Shown here one piece after another: positions 1 to 8,487 of a DNA stretch of 22,363 bases. Below the pieces are notes generated by a model, which worked only from the letters and a program-made list of their open reading frames with translations, was not told where the DNA came from and did no database searches. The position numbers and the translations under genes were made by a program. Within the stretch, counting starts at the first letter, position 1. Every line of letters starts with the position of its first letter. This stretch comes from Actinomycetes bacterium (GTDB lineage Bacteria > Actinomycetota > Coriobacteriia > Coriobacteriales > JAEZXW01). The stretch spans positions 1 through 22,363 of the forward strand of contig JAEZXW010000071.1 in the NCBI GenBank assembly GCA_023419515.1, written 5' to 3'.

Positions 1-653
1 GGCTTGATGTCGTATCCCCAAACGCCTGTATCCTGGCCAATGAGGATGATCTCGCGCACACCACCCTCAACAAGGTGACGAACCTCACTCAAAATCTCGC
101 GAGGATCACGCGAATGATACTTGCCCCGGATCGCGGGGATAGCACAAAAGGCACAAGTTCGATTGCAGCCTTCTGAGATCTTGACATAAGCAAAGGAGGC
201 TTCAACCGAGCGCTTGACCACGTTACCTTTGATCGGCAGCGGCGTGACACCCAAAACACTTGAGACGCATGAGACAATCTCGTCCTCATCCTGAGCACGG
301 ATAAAAGCAGCAACCTCAGGTAAAAGCTCCGTAAGCTCTGCTGTCTCGTAGCGTGATGGAATGCAGCCCGTCATGATAATCGGGACGGGCTTGTCAGCGC
401 GCGCACCCGCAAGCTCAAGAACGAGATTAATTCCCTCTTGAGTCGCAAGTGTCAAAAACGAGCAGGTATTGACGATGATAGCACTGGGATCTTGCTCATG
501 TGGATCTTGCGTCATGCTGCATGAAGTCACACGAAAGCCAGCGCACGACAAAATCGTGCTCATGCGGTTTGAGTCAACTTCGTTTTTTGCGCAGCCCAAG
601 GTGACGAGGGCAACCAAGGGAGCGCGATCCGGTGTTTGAGAAAAATCAATCAT
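1..653 (-). CDS. rimO: RimO, ribosomal protein S12 methylthiotransferase (partial, C-terminus beyond left edge)
   Basis: RimO is a radical SAM enzyme that adds a methylthio group to a conserved aspartate of ribosomal protein S12. About 217 residues lie in the window and the rest is cut off at position 1. The N-terminal UPF0004 domain shows its three cluster-binding cysteines in LGCAKNEVDS, NTCSF and MTGCI. The radical SAM signature CNRTCAFC (CX3CX2C) follows, then IRGKYHSR and GQDTGVWGYD. The LGCAKNxVDS and GKYHSR forms point to RimO rather than the tRNA enzyme MiaB. The ATG at 653 overlaps the yajQ stop as ATGA, so translation is probably coupled. No good Shine-Dalgarno precedes it, which agrees with coupling. 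The C-terminal TRAM domain cannot be checked. The family assignment is firm; the RimO versus MiaB choice rests on these motifs. Confidence 0.95.
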   Translation of the reverse strand, partial: MIDFSQTPDRAPLVALVTLGCAKNEVDSNRMSTILSCAGFRVTSCSMTQDPHEQDPSAIIVNTCSFLTLATQEGINLVLELAGARADKPVPIIMTGCIPSRYETAELTELLPEVAAFIRAQDEDEIVSCVSSVLGVTPLPIKGNVVKRSVEASFAYVKISEGCNRTCAFCAIPAIRGKYHSRDPREILSEVRHLVEGGVREIILIGQDTGVWGYDIK

Positions 654-1147
654 CGATAGTTCACAAATTGCAATGGCTGGCCGTAATCCTGATCGCGCAC
701 GAAGGAGATAACTTCCTGGAGCTGATCTTTGCTTGCCGATGAAACACGCAGTTTATCGCCCTCGATCGTCACCTTGACCTTCTTCTTGAGGTCACGAATA
801 TCTTGCGAGATCTTTTTTGCGGTTGGCTGATCAATGCCCTCTTGAATCTCGCCCTTCTGACGCACGTTACCGCCTGATGCTGCCTCGGGCTTATCCCACT
901 TGAATGCATTAAGCTCAACATTACGGCGCACGAGCTTGGTGTGCAAAACATCCTTGACCTGCGAGATTACAAAGTCAGAAGGAGCAACGATAGTCATGCG
1001 CTTGTCTGACTTAGAAAACTCGATGCTCGCCCCTGAATCCTTAAGATCGTAGCGCTGTGCGAGCTCCTTGGCGCATTGCTGATAGGCATTGTCGACCTCT
1101 TGTAGGTCAACCGTTGAAACGATGTCAAAGCTTGACTCCTTCGCCAT
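650..1147 (-). CDS. yajQ: YajQ-family nucleotide-binding protein
   Basis: This is a 165-residue member of the YajQ/UPF0234 family, small cytoplasmic proteins with two ferredoxin-like folds. Some members bind cyclic di-GMP or tRNA and nucleotides; the cellular role is not settled. Family hallmarks visible are the start MAKESSFDIVSTVDLQEVDN, the segment QRYDLKDSGASIEF, the central ISQDIRDLKKKVK and the C-terminal FVRDQDYGQPLQFVNYR. Length is normal for the family. A strong Shine-Dalgarno (AAAGGAGG) sits 6 bases before the ATG. The stop overlaps the rimO start by 4 bases. It is separated from rodZ by 95 bases that hold an imperfect hairpin. The family assignment is certain; any ligand in this organism is unknown. 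Confidence 0.96.
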   Translation of the reverse strand: MAKESSFDIVSTVDLQEVDNAYQQCAKELAQRYDLKDSGASIEFSKSDKRMTIVAPSDFVISQVKDVLHTKLVRRNVELNAFKWDKPEAASGGNVRQKGEIQEGIDQPTAKKISQDIRDLKKKVKVTIEGDKLRVSSASKDQLQEVISFVRDQDYGQPLQFVNYR

Positions 1148-1179
1148 GCTTTGCCTCCTTTACTCTTTCAAATATGCCA

Positions 1180-1219
1180 GCGCACTGCGTCAAGCTTCAA
1201 CCAGCCTGACCCAGTGCGC
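1180..1219 (-). other. Imperfect inverted repeat between rodZ and yajQ
   Basis: GCGCACTG at 1180-1187 pairs perfectly with CAGTGCGC at 1212-1219. After one C/C mismatch, GTCA (1189-1192) pairs with TGAC (1207-1210), leaving a 14-base loop. On the minus strand it lies after the rodZ stop and about 30 bases before the yajQ ATG. There is no T-run behind the stem, so it is not a classical terminator. It could be an RNA processing or stability element; that is inference. Confidence 0.4.
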
Positions 1220-1242
1220 CTTGTACACTTTATTGCCAATTG

Positions 1243-2607
1243 CTATTGCGAAGCAGACGGCTGCTCGGCAGCTGCCTTGACTGTATATGTTCCGATCCCA
1301 TTATTCTGTTCGAGAGCCACACGCTGGCCATCGACTGAGACCACGACTGCATCCGGAGTTGCCACGGTAATCGTAAGTGTTTGATCGATATCAAACGACT
1401 GCTTGGTACCCGAACCAACCTGAGCAGCAAAAACGTTCTTGCCGTTGTTGGTTACCTCAACCCAGCTTGATTGACCCTGATTAACCTCGAAGGTCAGCTC
1501 TTGAGGTCCCACCGCAGCTTCTTGCTCTGCGGGTACTACCCCGTTTTGTGCAGCATTTTGATCCTGAGGAGCTGCTTGATTACCAGCTGCCTGCACACCT
1601 TGCTCAGCCTGCTGTTGAGTCTGATTAGTCGTAGCTGGTACCTGCTGTTGCAGCGTTTGCTCTACGACTGCCTGCTCTTTTTCTTGCTCAGCCTTTGCCT
1701 TTACACAAGAGCTGACAGCTAACGAAATACCAATCACAAGCGCCAAAAGCACCATGATAGCGCCGATGAGCACCACAAGACGCATCTTAGGATCTTGCAT
1801 CAAACCCACAGAAGCTCCGCCGAGACCACCACGTTTTTTCCTAATCTGTGGCGCGCCTCCTGATCCTTCATACGGAGAGCGACGGGCATGTTGCGAGCGT
1901 AAGTTAATACGCTTGCTCGCCGCGGCAAGCCTTGGATCTTGAAATTCGGTCGTCTCCTCTTGCGCGTAATAGTCATCGAGTCCAGGCTCATTATCCCAGC
2001 CATGCTGAGCTACCTGCTGTTGACGGCGACGAGAGTGAACTGAACCCAAAGAATAATCGTCGTAAGAACCAATGTCACCGTAAGCACCCGGACGACACAT
2101 GCTTGCGGTGCTCATTTTTGCCTGACTGCTTTTGGTGTATGAGACGTGATTGTCATCCAAATTACGCATCTGCGGCATGCGAGGCGAAATCTCTTGGGTC
2201 ACACCAAACGAAGCGCTGTCATCAAATACAAACTGTCCCTGACTGCGAGATGCCTGTCCTCGCGCCGCTCGCGCAGGAGTCTGGTTACGATTTCGTCCCA
2301 TATCTTGGGTTGCGCCACGGCGATGCGATGCCTTGGCACGATCATGAAACTGTTTGTCTCGCTCGTATTCTCTAAGCTCAGCAAAGTATTGTTCGAGGAG
2401 CTCTTGGGGGTCGAGATCAAGATAGCGCGCATAGCTTGTGAGCATACCTTGGGCATACCCCTTAGGCGGCATCTCAGAGAATTCTGCCGCCTCAAAAGCA
2501 CGTAAGACCTGTGGGCGCAACTTGGTTGATAGGACCGCTTGCTCAATCGACAGACCGAGCTGCATGCGGCGCTCACGTAAGATATCGCCGAACGTTTTAT
2601 CACTCAT
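1243..2607 (-). CDS. rodZ: RodZ-like HTH/membrane protein with DUF4115 domain
   Basis: This 454-residue protein has the RodZ architecture: an N-terminal HTH_25 domain (about residues 5-75, with FGDILRERRMQLGLSIEQ and PKGYAQGMLTSYARYLDLD), a long polar linker, one membrane segment (about 277-300) and an extracytoplasmic DUF4115-like beta domain (about 368-445). In rods RodZ links MreB to the wall synthesis machinery; actinobacterial homologues are less well defined. The membrane segment is followed by a Gln/Ala-rich stretch (about 308-367) that probably acts as a flexible spacer. The ATG lies inside the end of ftsK (8-base overlap), with AAGGA 8 bases upstream within the ftsK coding sequence, so coupling with ftsK is likely. 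The domain assignment is strong; a true morphogenetic role is inferred. Confidence 0.85.
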   Translation of the reverse strand: MSDKTFGDILRERRMQLGLSIEQAVLSTKLRPQVLRAFEAAEFSEMPPKGYAQGMLTSYARYLDLDPQELLEQYFAELREYERDKQFHDRAKASHRRGATQDMGRNRNQTPARAARGQASRSQGQFVFDDSASFGVTQEISPRMPQMRNLDDNHVSYTKSSQAKMSTASMCRPGAYGDIGSYDDYSLGSVHSRRRQQQVAQHGWDNEPGLDDYYAQEETTEFQDPRLAAASKRINLRSQHARRSPYEGSGGAPQIRKKRGGLGGASVGLMQDPKMRLVVLIGAIMVLLALVIGISLAVSSCVKAKAEQEKEQAVVEQTLQQQVPATTNQTQQQAEQGVQAAGNQAAPQDQNAAQNGVVPAEQEAAVGPQELTFEVNQGQSSWVEVTNNGKNVFAAQVGSGTKQSFDIDQTLTITVATPDAVVVSVDGQRVALEQNNGIGTYTVKAAAEQPSASQ

Positions 2608-5254
2608 CGATCATGTCCTTATCCTGAAGCTCAAATGCCTTGATTGCCTCAAGACCTTCGTGATCTACCAGTACTTCTCGTGCCTTTGAGCCGTTGCCCG
2701 GCCCAACAATGCCACGTTCTTCAAGCATGTCGATAATGCGACCAGCACGAGCATAACCAACGCCAAGCCTGCGCTGCAGACCTGAGGTCGATCCCATGCC
2801 CATCTGCAAGACTGCTTCAGCAGCATCCCAAAGCAGCGGATCTTGACCGGAAGCACCCGCAGTGGCACCTCCCGTTGCAGCAGATTGTAGCACGGTCGAC
2901 AAAATCTCGGTGTGGTACTCAGGATCGCCCTGCGCTTTCAGGTGATCAACAACAGCTGCGATCTCCTCATCCGAGACGTAGCAGCCCTGAACGCGCATGG
3001 GCTTACCGCCATGGGATGGATCGGAATAAAGCATATCACCATGACCAATGAGCTTTTCGGCGCCGCGCATATCAAGAATGACGCGCGAATCGACCGCAGT
3101 TGCCACGGCAAAAGCGATGCGCGAATTAATGTTGACCTTAATGGCATTGGTCACAACTTCAGCAGCTGGACGCTGGGTCGCAACAATGAGGTGAACACCA
3201 GCCGCACGACCGAGCTGAGCAATACGGATGATCGAGCCTTCAACGTCCTTACCCGCCACCATCATGAGGTCCGAAAGCTCATCGATAATGATGACGAGAT
3301 ACGGCTCTTGCTCAACGCTTTTCTCGGCATCCTCAAACTTACCCTCTTGCACCATGCGGTTAAATGATCCAATGTTTCGGGCACCCACTTTTGAGAAAAT
3401 CTTGAGGCGACGCTCCATCTCGCTCACTGCCCACTGCAGAGCACTTGCTGCCTCGCGTGGATCGGTCACTACCGGTACATAGAGCTGCGGGATTCCGTTA
3501 TAACCCGTGAGCTCAACGCGCTTGGGGTCAACCATGATAAGACGCACTTCAGCAGGGGTATTACGCATCAAGAGCGAGATAATGAGTGAATTGAGCATGA
3601 CCGACTTACCTGAGCCTGTCGTACCACCGATCAAAAGGTGAGGCATCTTGGCGAGATTCGCAGTCACCGGCTTGCCTTCAATATCACGGCCAAAGGCAAG
3701 AGCAAGCGGCACATCATCGAGCGTGCCGATAACATCTCCCAGGTGCACCGCCGAGCGCTTCATGTTTGGAATTTCGATACCAACGTATGAGGTGCCTGGA
3801 ATTGGCGAAAAGATGCGGACGGTTTGAGCTGCCAATGCGAGCGCAATATCATCCTCGAGGCTATTGATGCGATTAAGACGTTCACCCTCACCCATCTCAA
3901 TCTTAAAAGTGGTGACGGTCGGTCCTGCAATCCAGCCTACGACCTTGCTCTGCAAACCAAACTCATGAAGCGTTGCCTGCAACACGGCCTGCGTCTCATC
4001 AAACTCAGCGCGCTGCTCTTTTGAGAGAGTGAACTTCTCACCATGGCTGACCAGCGTGTTTTTAGCTGGCAGAACAAAGCCTTCGGTCGGGAGCGGTTCT
4101 GCTGTTGCGTACAGACCGCCTCCGCCGCTTGAAGTGCGCACGCGTCGCTTTGATCCATTCTTATCTTGCGCCTCAAGCTTATCGGCACCTGCCTTGGCAC
4201 CATCCAAAAGCCGGGTTTTTGCATCGCTCACACCAGACTCAGGCGCAGAGCTGCCGTCTTTCTTGCCTCTGCCAAGCAAGGTAGTCTTGGTGCCAGAACG
4301 CTCGCCGATGTAGCGCGTATCGGCATCAGTCACCGAGGTTTGCACGGGCTTCATCTTCTTTATCGAGCCAGCTTGCTCATCATCAAGAAGCTGAGTTTCT
4401 TTGAGCTGATCTTCTGAGATACCTTGATCTTTACTAAAAAGCCCACCAAAGGGTAACCTGCTCTGCTTTTTGCGCTCTTTTTCGGCTGCTGCCTCACGTG
4501 CCACATGGTCAGCCCCGTCGATGCGCTCTATTTGCATTTCTTCTTCGTAGCGCTTGCGCTCAATCGCGCGACGACGCTCATCAATGGCAAGGCGCACTTT
4601 GGTCACCTGCGCGGTAATCGAAAAACCGAGCACGATAAACGACGCAATGATAACGCCAATCATAATGACAAGCGAGATAGCTTGACCAATGAGCACCAAG
4701 AGCCAACTTGCGATGATGCCACCCACATAGCCGCCGTAGGCATTGACAAACGCCGGGCTGATTGCAAGGTTTGCCTGCTCTTTGGCTCCTGGAACCATAA
4801 GCCCCGCAATCACCATGATGGCAAAGATAAACAAGGCCAGCCCAAGCCCAATGCGTGAGGTAAATGGGCTTTCTTGATCACGTTCAATAAAGAGCGTCAG
4901 GCTGCACAAAAAAAGTGCGATTGGGATGAGATAGGCGCCAATACCAAAAAAGGCCAAGAATCCATCGTGAACCCAAACGGTCACAAGCGCCTGGGATGGA
5001 ACAACCACCGCCAAAAAAAGCGCAATGGCAATCACCGCAAGGATGACACCCGCGATATCTTTTTGGGCTGATGGCTGCGATAAAAACGTGTCTTCACGCT
5101 CGACTCGTTGCTGACGCTCACGGATAGACGTGCGTGTACTGCCCTGCGAGCGGCCAGCCGATCGTTTGTTGATCATTCGTGTGCGTCCTTCTTCAGAACG
5201 CGACGTGCGATTTGAGCGATTTCGTTTTACTGCAGTATTGCGCTCAGTAGGCAC
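2600..5254 (-). CDS. ftsK: FtsK/SpoIIIE DNA translocase
   Basis: FtsK is a membrane-anchored, ATP-driven DNA pump that clears chromosomes from the division septum and activates dif recombination. Positions here count from the GTG at 5254 (884 aa). Hydrophobic membrane segments lie at about 65-90, 98-123, 137-156 and 176-212. A charged, low-complexity linker runs to about 390. The motor follows, with Walker A GGTTGSGKSV (about 543) and Walker B VIIIDELSDL (about 654). A C-terminal gamma winged-helix domain reads GMGSTSGLQRRLGVGYARAGR. An upstream in-frame TTG (5284) would add 10 residues overlapping RNase J, but the GTG has GGAGG 9 bases before it, so I prefer the GTG. It starts 4 bases after the RNase J stop and ends inside rodZ. 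The linker carries four similar T-x-x-L/I motifs (see findings). Confidence 0.95.
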   Translation of the reverse strand: MPTERNTAVKRNRSNRTSRSEEGRTRMINKRSAGRSQGSTRTSIRERQQRVEREDTFLSQPSAQKDIAGVILAVIAIALFLAVVVPSQALVTVWVHDGFLAFFGIGAYLIPIALFLCSLTLFIERDQESPFTSRIGLGLALFIFAIMVIAGLMVPGAKEQANLAISPAFVNAYGGYVGGIIASWLLVLIGQAISLVIMIGVIIASFIVLGFSITAQVTKVRLAIDERRRAIERKRYEEEMQIERIDGADHVAREAAAEKERKKQSRLPFGGLFSKDQGISEDQLKETQLLDDEQAGSIKKMKPVQTSVTDADTRYIGERSGTKTTLLGRGKKDGSSAPESGVSDAKTRLLDGAKAGADKLEAQDKNGSKRRVRTSSGGGGLYATAEPLPTEGFVLPAKNTLVSHGEKFTLSKEQRAEFDETQAVLQATLHEFGLQSKVVGWIAGPTVTTFKIEMGEGERLNRINSLEDDIALALAAQTVRIFSPIPGTSYVGIEIPNMKRSAVHLGDVIGTLDDVPLALAFGRDIEGKPVTANLAKMPHLLIGGTTGSGKSVMLNSLIISLLMRNTPAEVRLIMVDPKRVELTGYNGIPQLYVPVVTDPREAASALQWAVSEMERRLKIFSKVGARNIGSFNRMVQEGKFEDAEKSVEQEPYLVIIIDELSDLMMVAGKDVEGSIIRIAQLGRAAGVHLIVATQRPAAEVVTNAIKVNINSRIAFAVATAVDSRVILDMRGAEKLIGHGDMLYSDPSHGGKPMRVQGCYVSDEEIAAVVDHLKAQGDPEYHTEILSTVLQSAATGGATAGASGQDPLLWDAAEAVLQMGMGSTSGLQRRLGVGYARAGRIIDMLEERGIVGPGNGSKAREVLVDHEGLEAIKAFELQDKDMIDE

Positions 5255-5258
5255 GGCC

Positions 5259-7031
5259 TTAAACCTCCATGATAATTGGGACAATCATTGGCTTGGAACG
5301 AAGCTCCTCCCAGACCAAGCTCGAAACAGTCTCGCGGATGAGCTTGCGCATCAAGCCAGTATCGCGGCCTTCGCGCACCCGCCCTTCCCGACGAGGACGA
5401 TGATTTTCGATGCTCTTGATAATGCGCGCCTGTGCCTCCTCAAAAAGCGCCTTGTGATCGCTCACTGAAATACCGCGCATGGCAAACTGAACCGCATCAA
5501 TCTTTTGAGTGGACTCTTGGATCAAAACAACCACGGTAATAATGCCGTCATCGCTGAGCTTTTGGCGATCACGTAAAACGATAGCGTCGGTGTTACCAAC
5601 GCGCAGGCCATCAACGTAGACCACGCCAGACTCAACTGGCTCACCTAACTTGACCTGGCCATGGAATAGCTCGAGCGTATCACCGTTATCGAGGATGAAG
5701 ATATTCTTGCGATCAACACCCACTCGCTCAGCAAGCTTGGCATGAGCTTTGAGGTGCAAGGTCTCTCCATGCACCGGCATGAAGTAGCGAGGCTTGACCA
5801 TCGCGAGCATGAGCTTGAGTTCCTCGGCACAACCGTGACCCGATACATGGACGAGTGCACGATGCTTATCCCACACGTCTGCACCAATCTTAGACAGATT
5901 GTTGACGAGGGTACTGACGCTCTTTTCGTTACCAGGAACCGGGCTTGCCGAGATGATGACGGTGTCACCTTCCTCGATGCTCAAGGTACGATGCTCGCCC
6001 GACGCCATGCGCGCGAGTGCCGAAAGTGGCTCACCCTGGCTACCCGTACAGAGCACCAAGAGCTTATGGTCAGGAAGCTCCTTAACATCGTATGAGTCGA
6101 TTAGAAGATCAGACGGCACGTTGAGATACCCGAGCTCACGCGCAATTCGCGTATTCGTGAGCATCGAACGACCCGTAACCGCGACAAAGCGACCAGAGGC
6201 AGCTGCTGCATCGCAAACCTGCTGGATGCGGTGGATCTGAGAGGCAAATGACGCCACAAAGACCCTCCCCTTGGCGCGCATAATAATGTCACTCAGTACG
6301 GCGCCAACCTCGCGTTCTGATGGCGTAATACCAGGCTTTGGCGCGTTAGTTGAGTCTGAGAGCAACAGGTCAACGCCTTCCTCAGAAAAACGGCTAATCG
6401 CAGCAAAGTCGGTAAAGACACCATCGACCGGAGTCTGATCAAATTTAAAGTCACCAGTGTGAACGATGTTGCCATGCGGCGTTTGAATACGCAAACCAAA
6501 GCAATCGGGGATCGAGTGGTTGACTGAAAAGATATCAACGGTAAAGCAGCCAATCTTAATAGTCTCGCCCGACTTGATCTTGATCATCGGTGGCTCGGGC
6601 AAGCGATGCTCGACGAGCTTACCTTCAACCAAGCCTAAGGTAAGCGGTGACGAATATAAGGGTACCTGAACCGTGAGGTCTTTTAAGACATAGGGCAAGG
6701 CACCGGTGTGATCCTCGTGGCCGTGCGTAATGATGATGCCGCGAAGCTTTTCTTCGTTCTCGAGCAAATAGGTGTAATCAGCAAGGATCAGGTCGATGCC
6801 TGGGTGTTGATCATCAGGAAACATGAGACCAGCGTCTACAAGCAGCATGTCGCGACCGCACTCAAAGATCGTCATGTTTTTGCCGATGCCATCAAGGCCA
6901 CCAAGCGGAATGATCTTAACGGGCGGCAAAGAGCGCTTAGTGCGAGGCTTACGAGGTCGTGATGACCGCTTTTTTACCCGGCTTGTTTCCTTCTTGGCTT
7001 CTTTTGATTGTTTTTGTTGTTCATCTGACAT
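5259..7031 (-). CDS. rnj: Ribonuclease J (metallo-beta-lactamase/beta-CASP)
   Basis: RNase J is a zinc-dependent 5'-to-3' exoribonuclease and endonuclease for mRNA turnover and rRNA maturation. The 590-residue protein opens with a basic, Lys/Arg/Ser-rich tail of about 37 residues. The core begins at VKIIPLGGLDGIGKNM. The metal-binding motif HGHEDH is at residues 103-108, and HTGDFKFD and the SDSTNA segment follow. The beta-CASP region shows FASQIHRIQQV and SGHGCAEELKLML, then PVHGE, and a C-terminal domain completes the protein. Length is typical. Its last codons contain the ftsK ribosome-binding site, so the two genes belong to one transcript. Its own Shine-Dalgarno is poor (AAAGG about 15 bases from the ATG). 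The 122-base gap to the peptidase gene may hold a promoter, but I see no convincing one. The gene also coexists with an RNase E/G homologue at 18793. Confidence 0.97.
   Translation of the reverse strand: MSDEQQKQSKEAKKETSRVKKRSSRPRKPRTKRSLPPVKIIPLGGLDGIGKNMTIFECGRDMLLVDAGLMFPDDQHPGIDLILADYTYLLENEEKLRGIIITHGHEDHTGALPYVLKDLTVQVPLYSSPLTLGLVEGKLVEHRLPEPPMIKIKSGETIKIGCFTVDIFSVNHSIPDCFGLRIQTPHGNIVHTGDFKFDQTPVDGVFTDFAAISRFSEEGVDLLLSDSTNAPKPGITPSEREVGAVLSDIIMRAKGRVFVASFASQIHRIQQVCDAAAASGRFVAVTGRSMLTNTRIARELGYLNVPSDLLIDSYDVKELPDHKLLVLCTGSQGEPLSALARMASGEHRTLSIEEGDTVIISASPVPGNEKSVSTLVNNLSKIGADVWDKHRALVHVSGHGCAEELKLMLAMVKPRYFMPVHGETLHLKAHAKLAERVGVDRKNIFILDNGDTLELFHGQVKLGEPVESGVVYVDGLRVGNTDAIVLRDRQKLSDDGIITVVVLIQESTQKIDAVQFAMRGISVSDHKALFEEAQARIIKSIENHRPRREGRVREGRDTGLMRKLIRETVSSLVWEELRSKPMIVPIIMEV
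5264..5268 (-). promoter_or_regulatory. Shine-Dalgarno deciding the ftsK start
   Basis: GGAGG on the minus strand lies in the last codons of the RNase J gene (ATG GAG GTT TAA) and is 9 bases from the GTG at 5254. It favours that GTG over the TTG at 5284, which has no such signal. Confidence 0.75.
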
Positions 7032-7153
7032 AAATCGGGTGTATTGCCTTTCAACATATGGTTCGTTTCATATTTCAACAGCACATCAAAGCGCATCAGG
7101 GGGATTGGTGGTACGCAAACACTTCCCTGCCTGCGCACTTTCGGTGCAAAAGT

Positions 7154-8424
7154 TTAGATGCTCGCTGTGAGCGCATCTCTTTCCACTGGACCGATGAGCG
7201 CCAATACGGGATCGGTGAGATATTCCTCGGCAAGTGCGCGAATCTCACGTGCACTTACTGCTTGATAGCGATTAATGGCCTCTTCAAGCTCCATATGAGG
7301 CAAGCCTTTGAGCTCACCCTTACCCAGCACAATCATGCGACGCTCAGTGGACTCAAGACCAAGTGTCATATTCCCAGTCACGTAGTTTTTGGTGCGCGTG
7401 AGCTCCTCATCAAGCGGACCTTCTACCGCCATGCGCGCATACTCCTGACCGATGATGCTCACAACCCCATTCATGTTGTCAGGGCGTGTTCCTGCATAGC
7501 AAATCAGAGCGCCTGCATCGGGAAAGAGCGTTGGATAGCACCCGATATGATAGACAAGACCTCGCTTTTCTCGAACCTCTTGAAAGAGTCGAGAAGACAT
7601 GCCACCACCGAGCATGGTGGTCATAAGTGAAAACCCAAAACGACGCTCATCATGATCAAGCGGTGCCTTGGTGCCGTAGCACAGGTGTACCTGCTCAGTC
7701 TCGTTTTGCGTGACGACCTCGATAGCGCCTACCTCATGGCCTGCATCAAACAACTCGAGCTCTGAGCGAGTCCCTACAGGCAGATCGGCAAGCATGCGTT
7801 CAGCGAGGGTAACGAGTGCCTCATGATCGACGTTGCCGGCAGCCGCAACGACAAGATTGCCGGTGTGATAGTGCTTTTTGTGATACCCATCACAAAGCTC
7901 ATGCGTGGCATTACCAACCACCTCACGCGTACCAAAATAGGACGGCCAAGCGGATGATGCGGCCACATATTGCGATCAAAGATCTCAAACACGTAGTCCG
8001 AAGGGTCATCCTTGCAGCGTGACATCTCCTCTAATACCACTTCACGCTCGGTTTTAAGCTCCTCGTCGGCAAAAAGGGAGTTCGTCACCATATCAGCGAG
8101 GATCTCAAAAGCATCTGCTAGATACTCATCAACAAAGCGAGCGTAATAGCAAGTGTGCTCCTTGGAAGTAAAGGCGTTAAACTGCGCGCCCATGAAATCA
8201 AAAGCTTGGCTAATGTCTTGCGTGGTACGCGTCGGGGTGCCCTTGAACATCATATGCTCAAGCAGGTGTGACAAGCCATACTCACCCTCAAGCTCATGGC
8301 GACTACCAACGCCAAACCACAAACCAAGAGTAACCGAGCGCACGGCGCTCATTGACTCAGTGACAACCGTAATACCATTCGACAAAACCGAACGCTGATA
8401 GCTCATTGATGACCATTCTTTCAT
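7154..8424 (-). pseudogene. M16-family zinc peptidase, broken by a one-base frameshift
   Basis: Two overlapping reading frames together encode one M16 (pitrilysin/processing-peptidase-like) protein. The first (8424 leftwards) carries the zinc motif HLLEH at residues 53-57 and the third ligand Glu133 in REVVLEEMSR, and runs correctly to HHPLGRPIL. The sequence then continues in the -1 frame as GTREVVGNATHEL and stays open to the stop at 7154, including the second half-domain with RLFQEVREKRGLVY. Restoring one base in the T-run at 7937-7934 (minus strand TTTT) gives a single 423-residue protein, the normal length for this family. As read, the first frame ends after about 52 foreign residues at 7774. 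Either the gene is recently inactivated or the base is a sequencing error. The start may be the ATG at 8424 or at 8406 (MSYQRS); neither has a strong ribosome-binding site. Confidence 0.9.
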
Positions 8425-8439
8425 GCTTATTTTTCATCG

Positions 8440-8445
8440 TATAAT
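8440..8445 (+). promoter_or_regulatory. Candidate -10 box for ftsH
   Basis: A perfect TATAAT on the plus strand about 137 bases before the ftsH ATG. No good -35 is visible at 16-18 bases upstream, so this is a weak call. It would give a 5' leader of about 130 bases. Confidence 0.3.
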
Positions 8446-8487
8446 GACCGCGATGTGTATTTTCATGCTGATCACATAATCTCGCCT

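Noticed and set aside
1932..2375. 147-residue plus-strand reading frame inside rodZ
   Set aside because: It is antisense to rodZ, with odd composition (many Cys, His and Asn) and no start signal.
7032..7153. Promoter for RNase J in the gap after the M16 gene
   Set aside because: TTGAAA and TATGTT occur on the minus strand but with about 14 bases between them, too short for a standard promoter.
7058..7630. 190-residue plus-strand reading frame opposite the M16 peptidase
   Set aside because: It is antisense to well-conserved coding sequence, has no recognisable domain and no ribosome-binding site.
7928..7945. Programmed -1 ribosomal frameshift in the M16 peptidase
   Set aside because: The site reads CCT ATT TTG G on the minus strand, which does not fit the X XXY YYZ slippery pattern, and I see no clear downstream stem. 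M16 peptidases are not known to use frameshifting.
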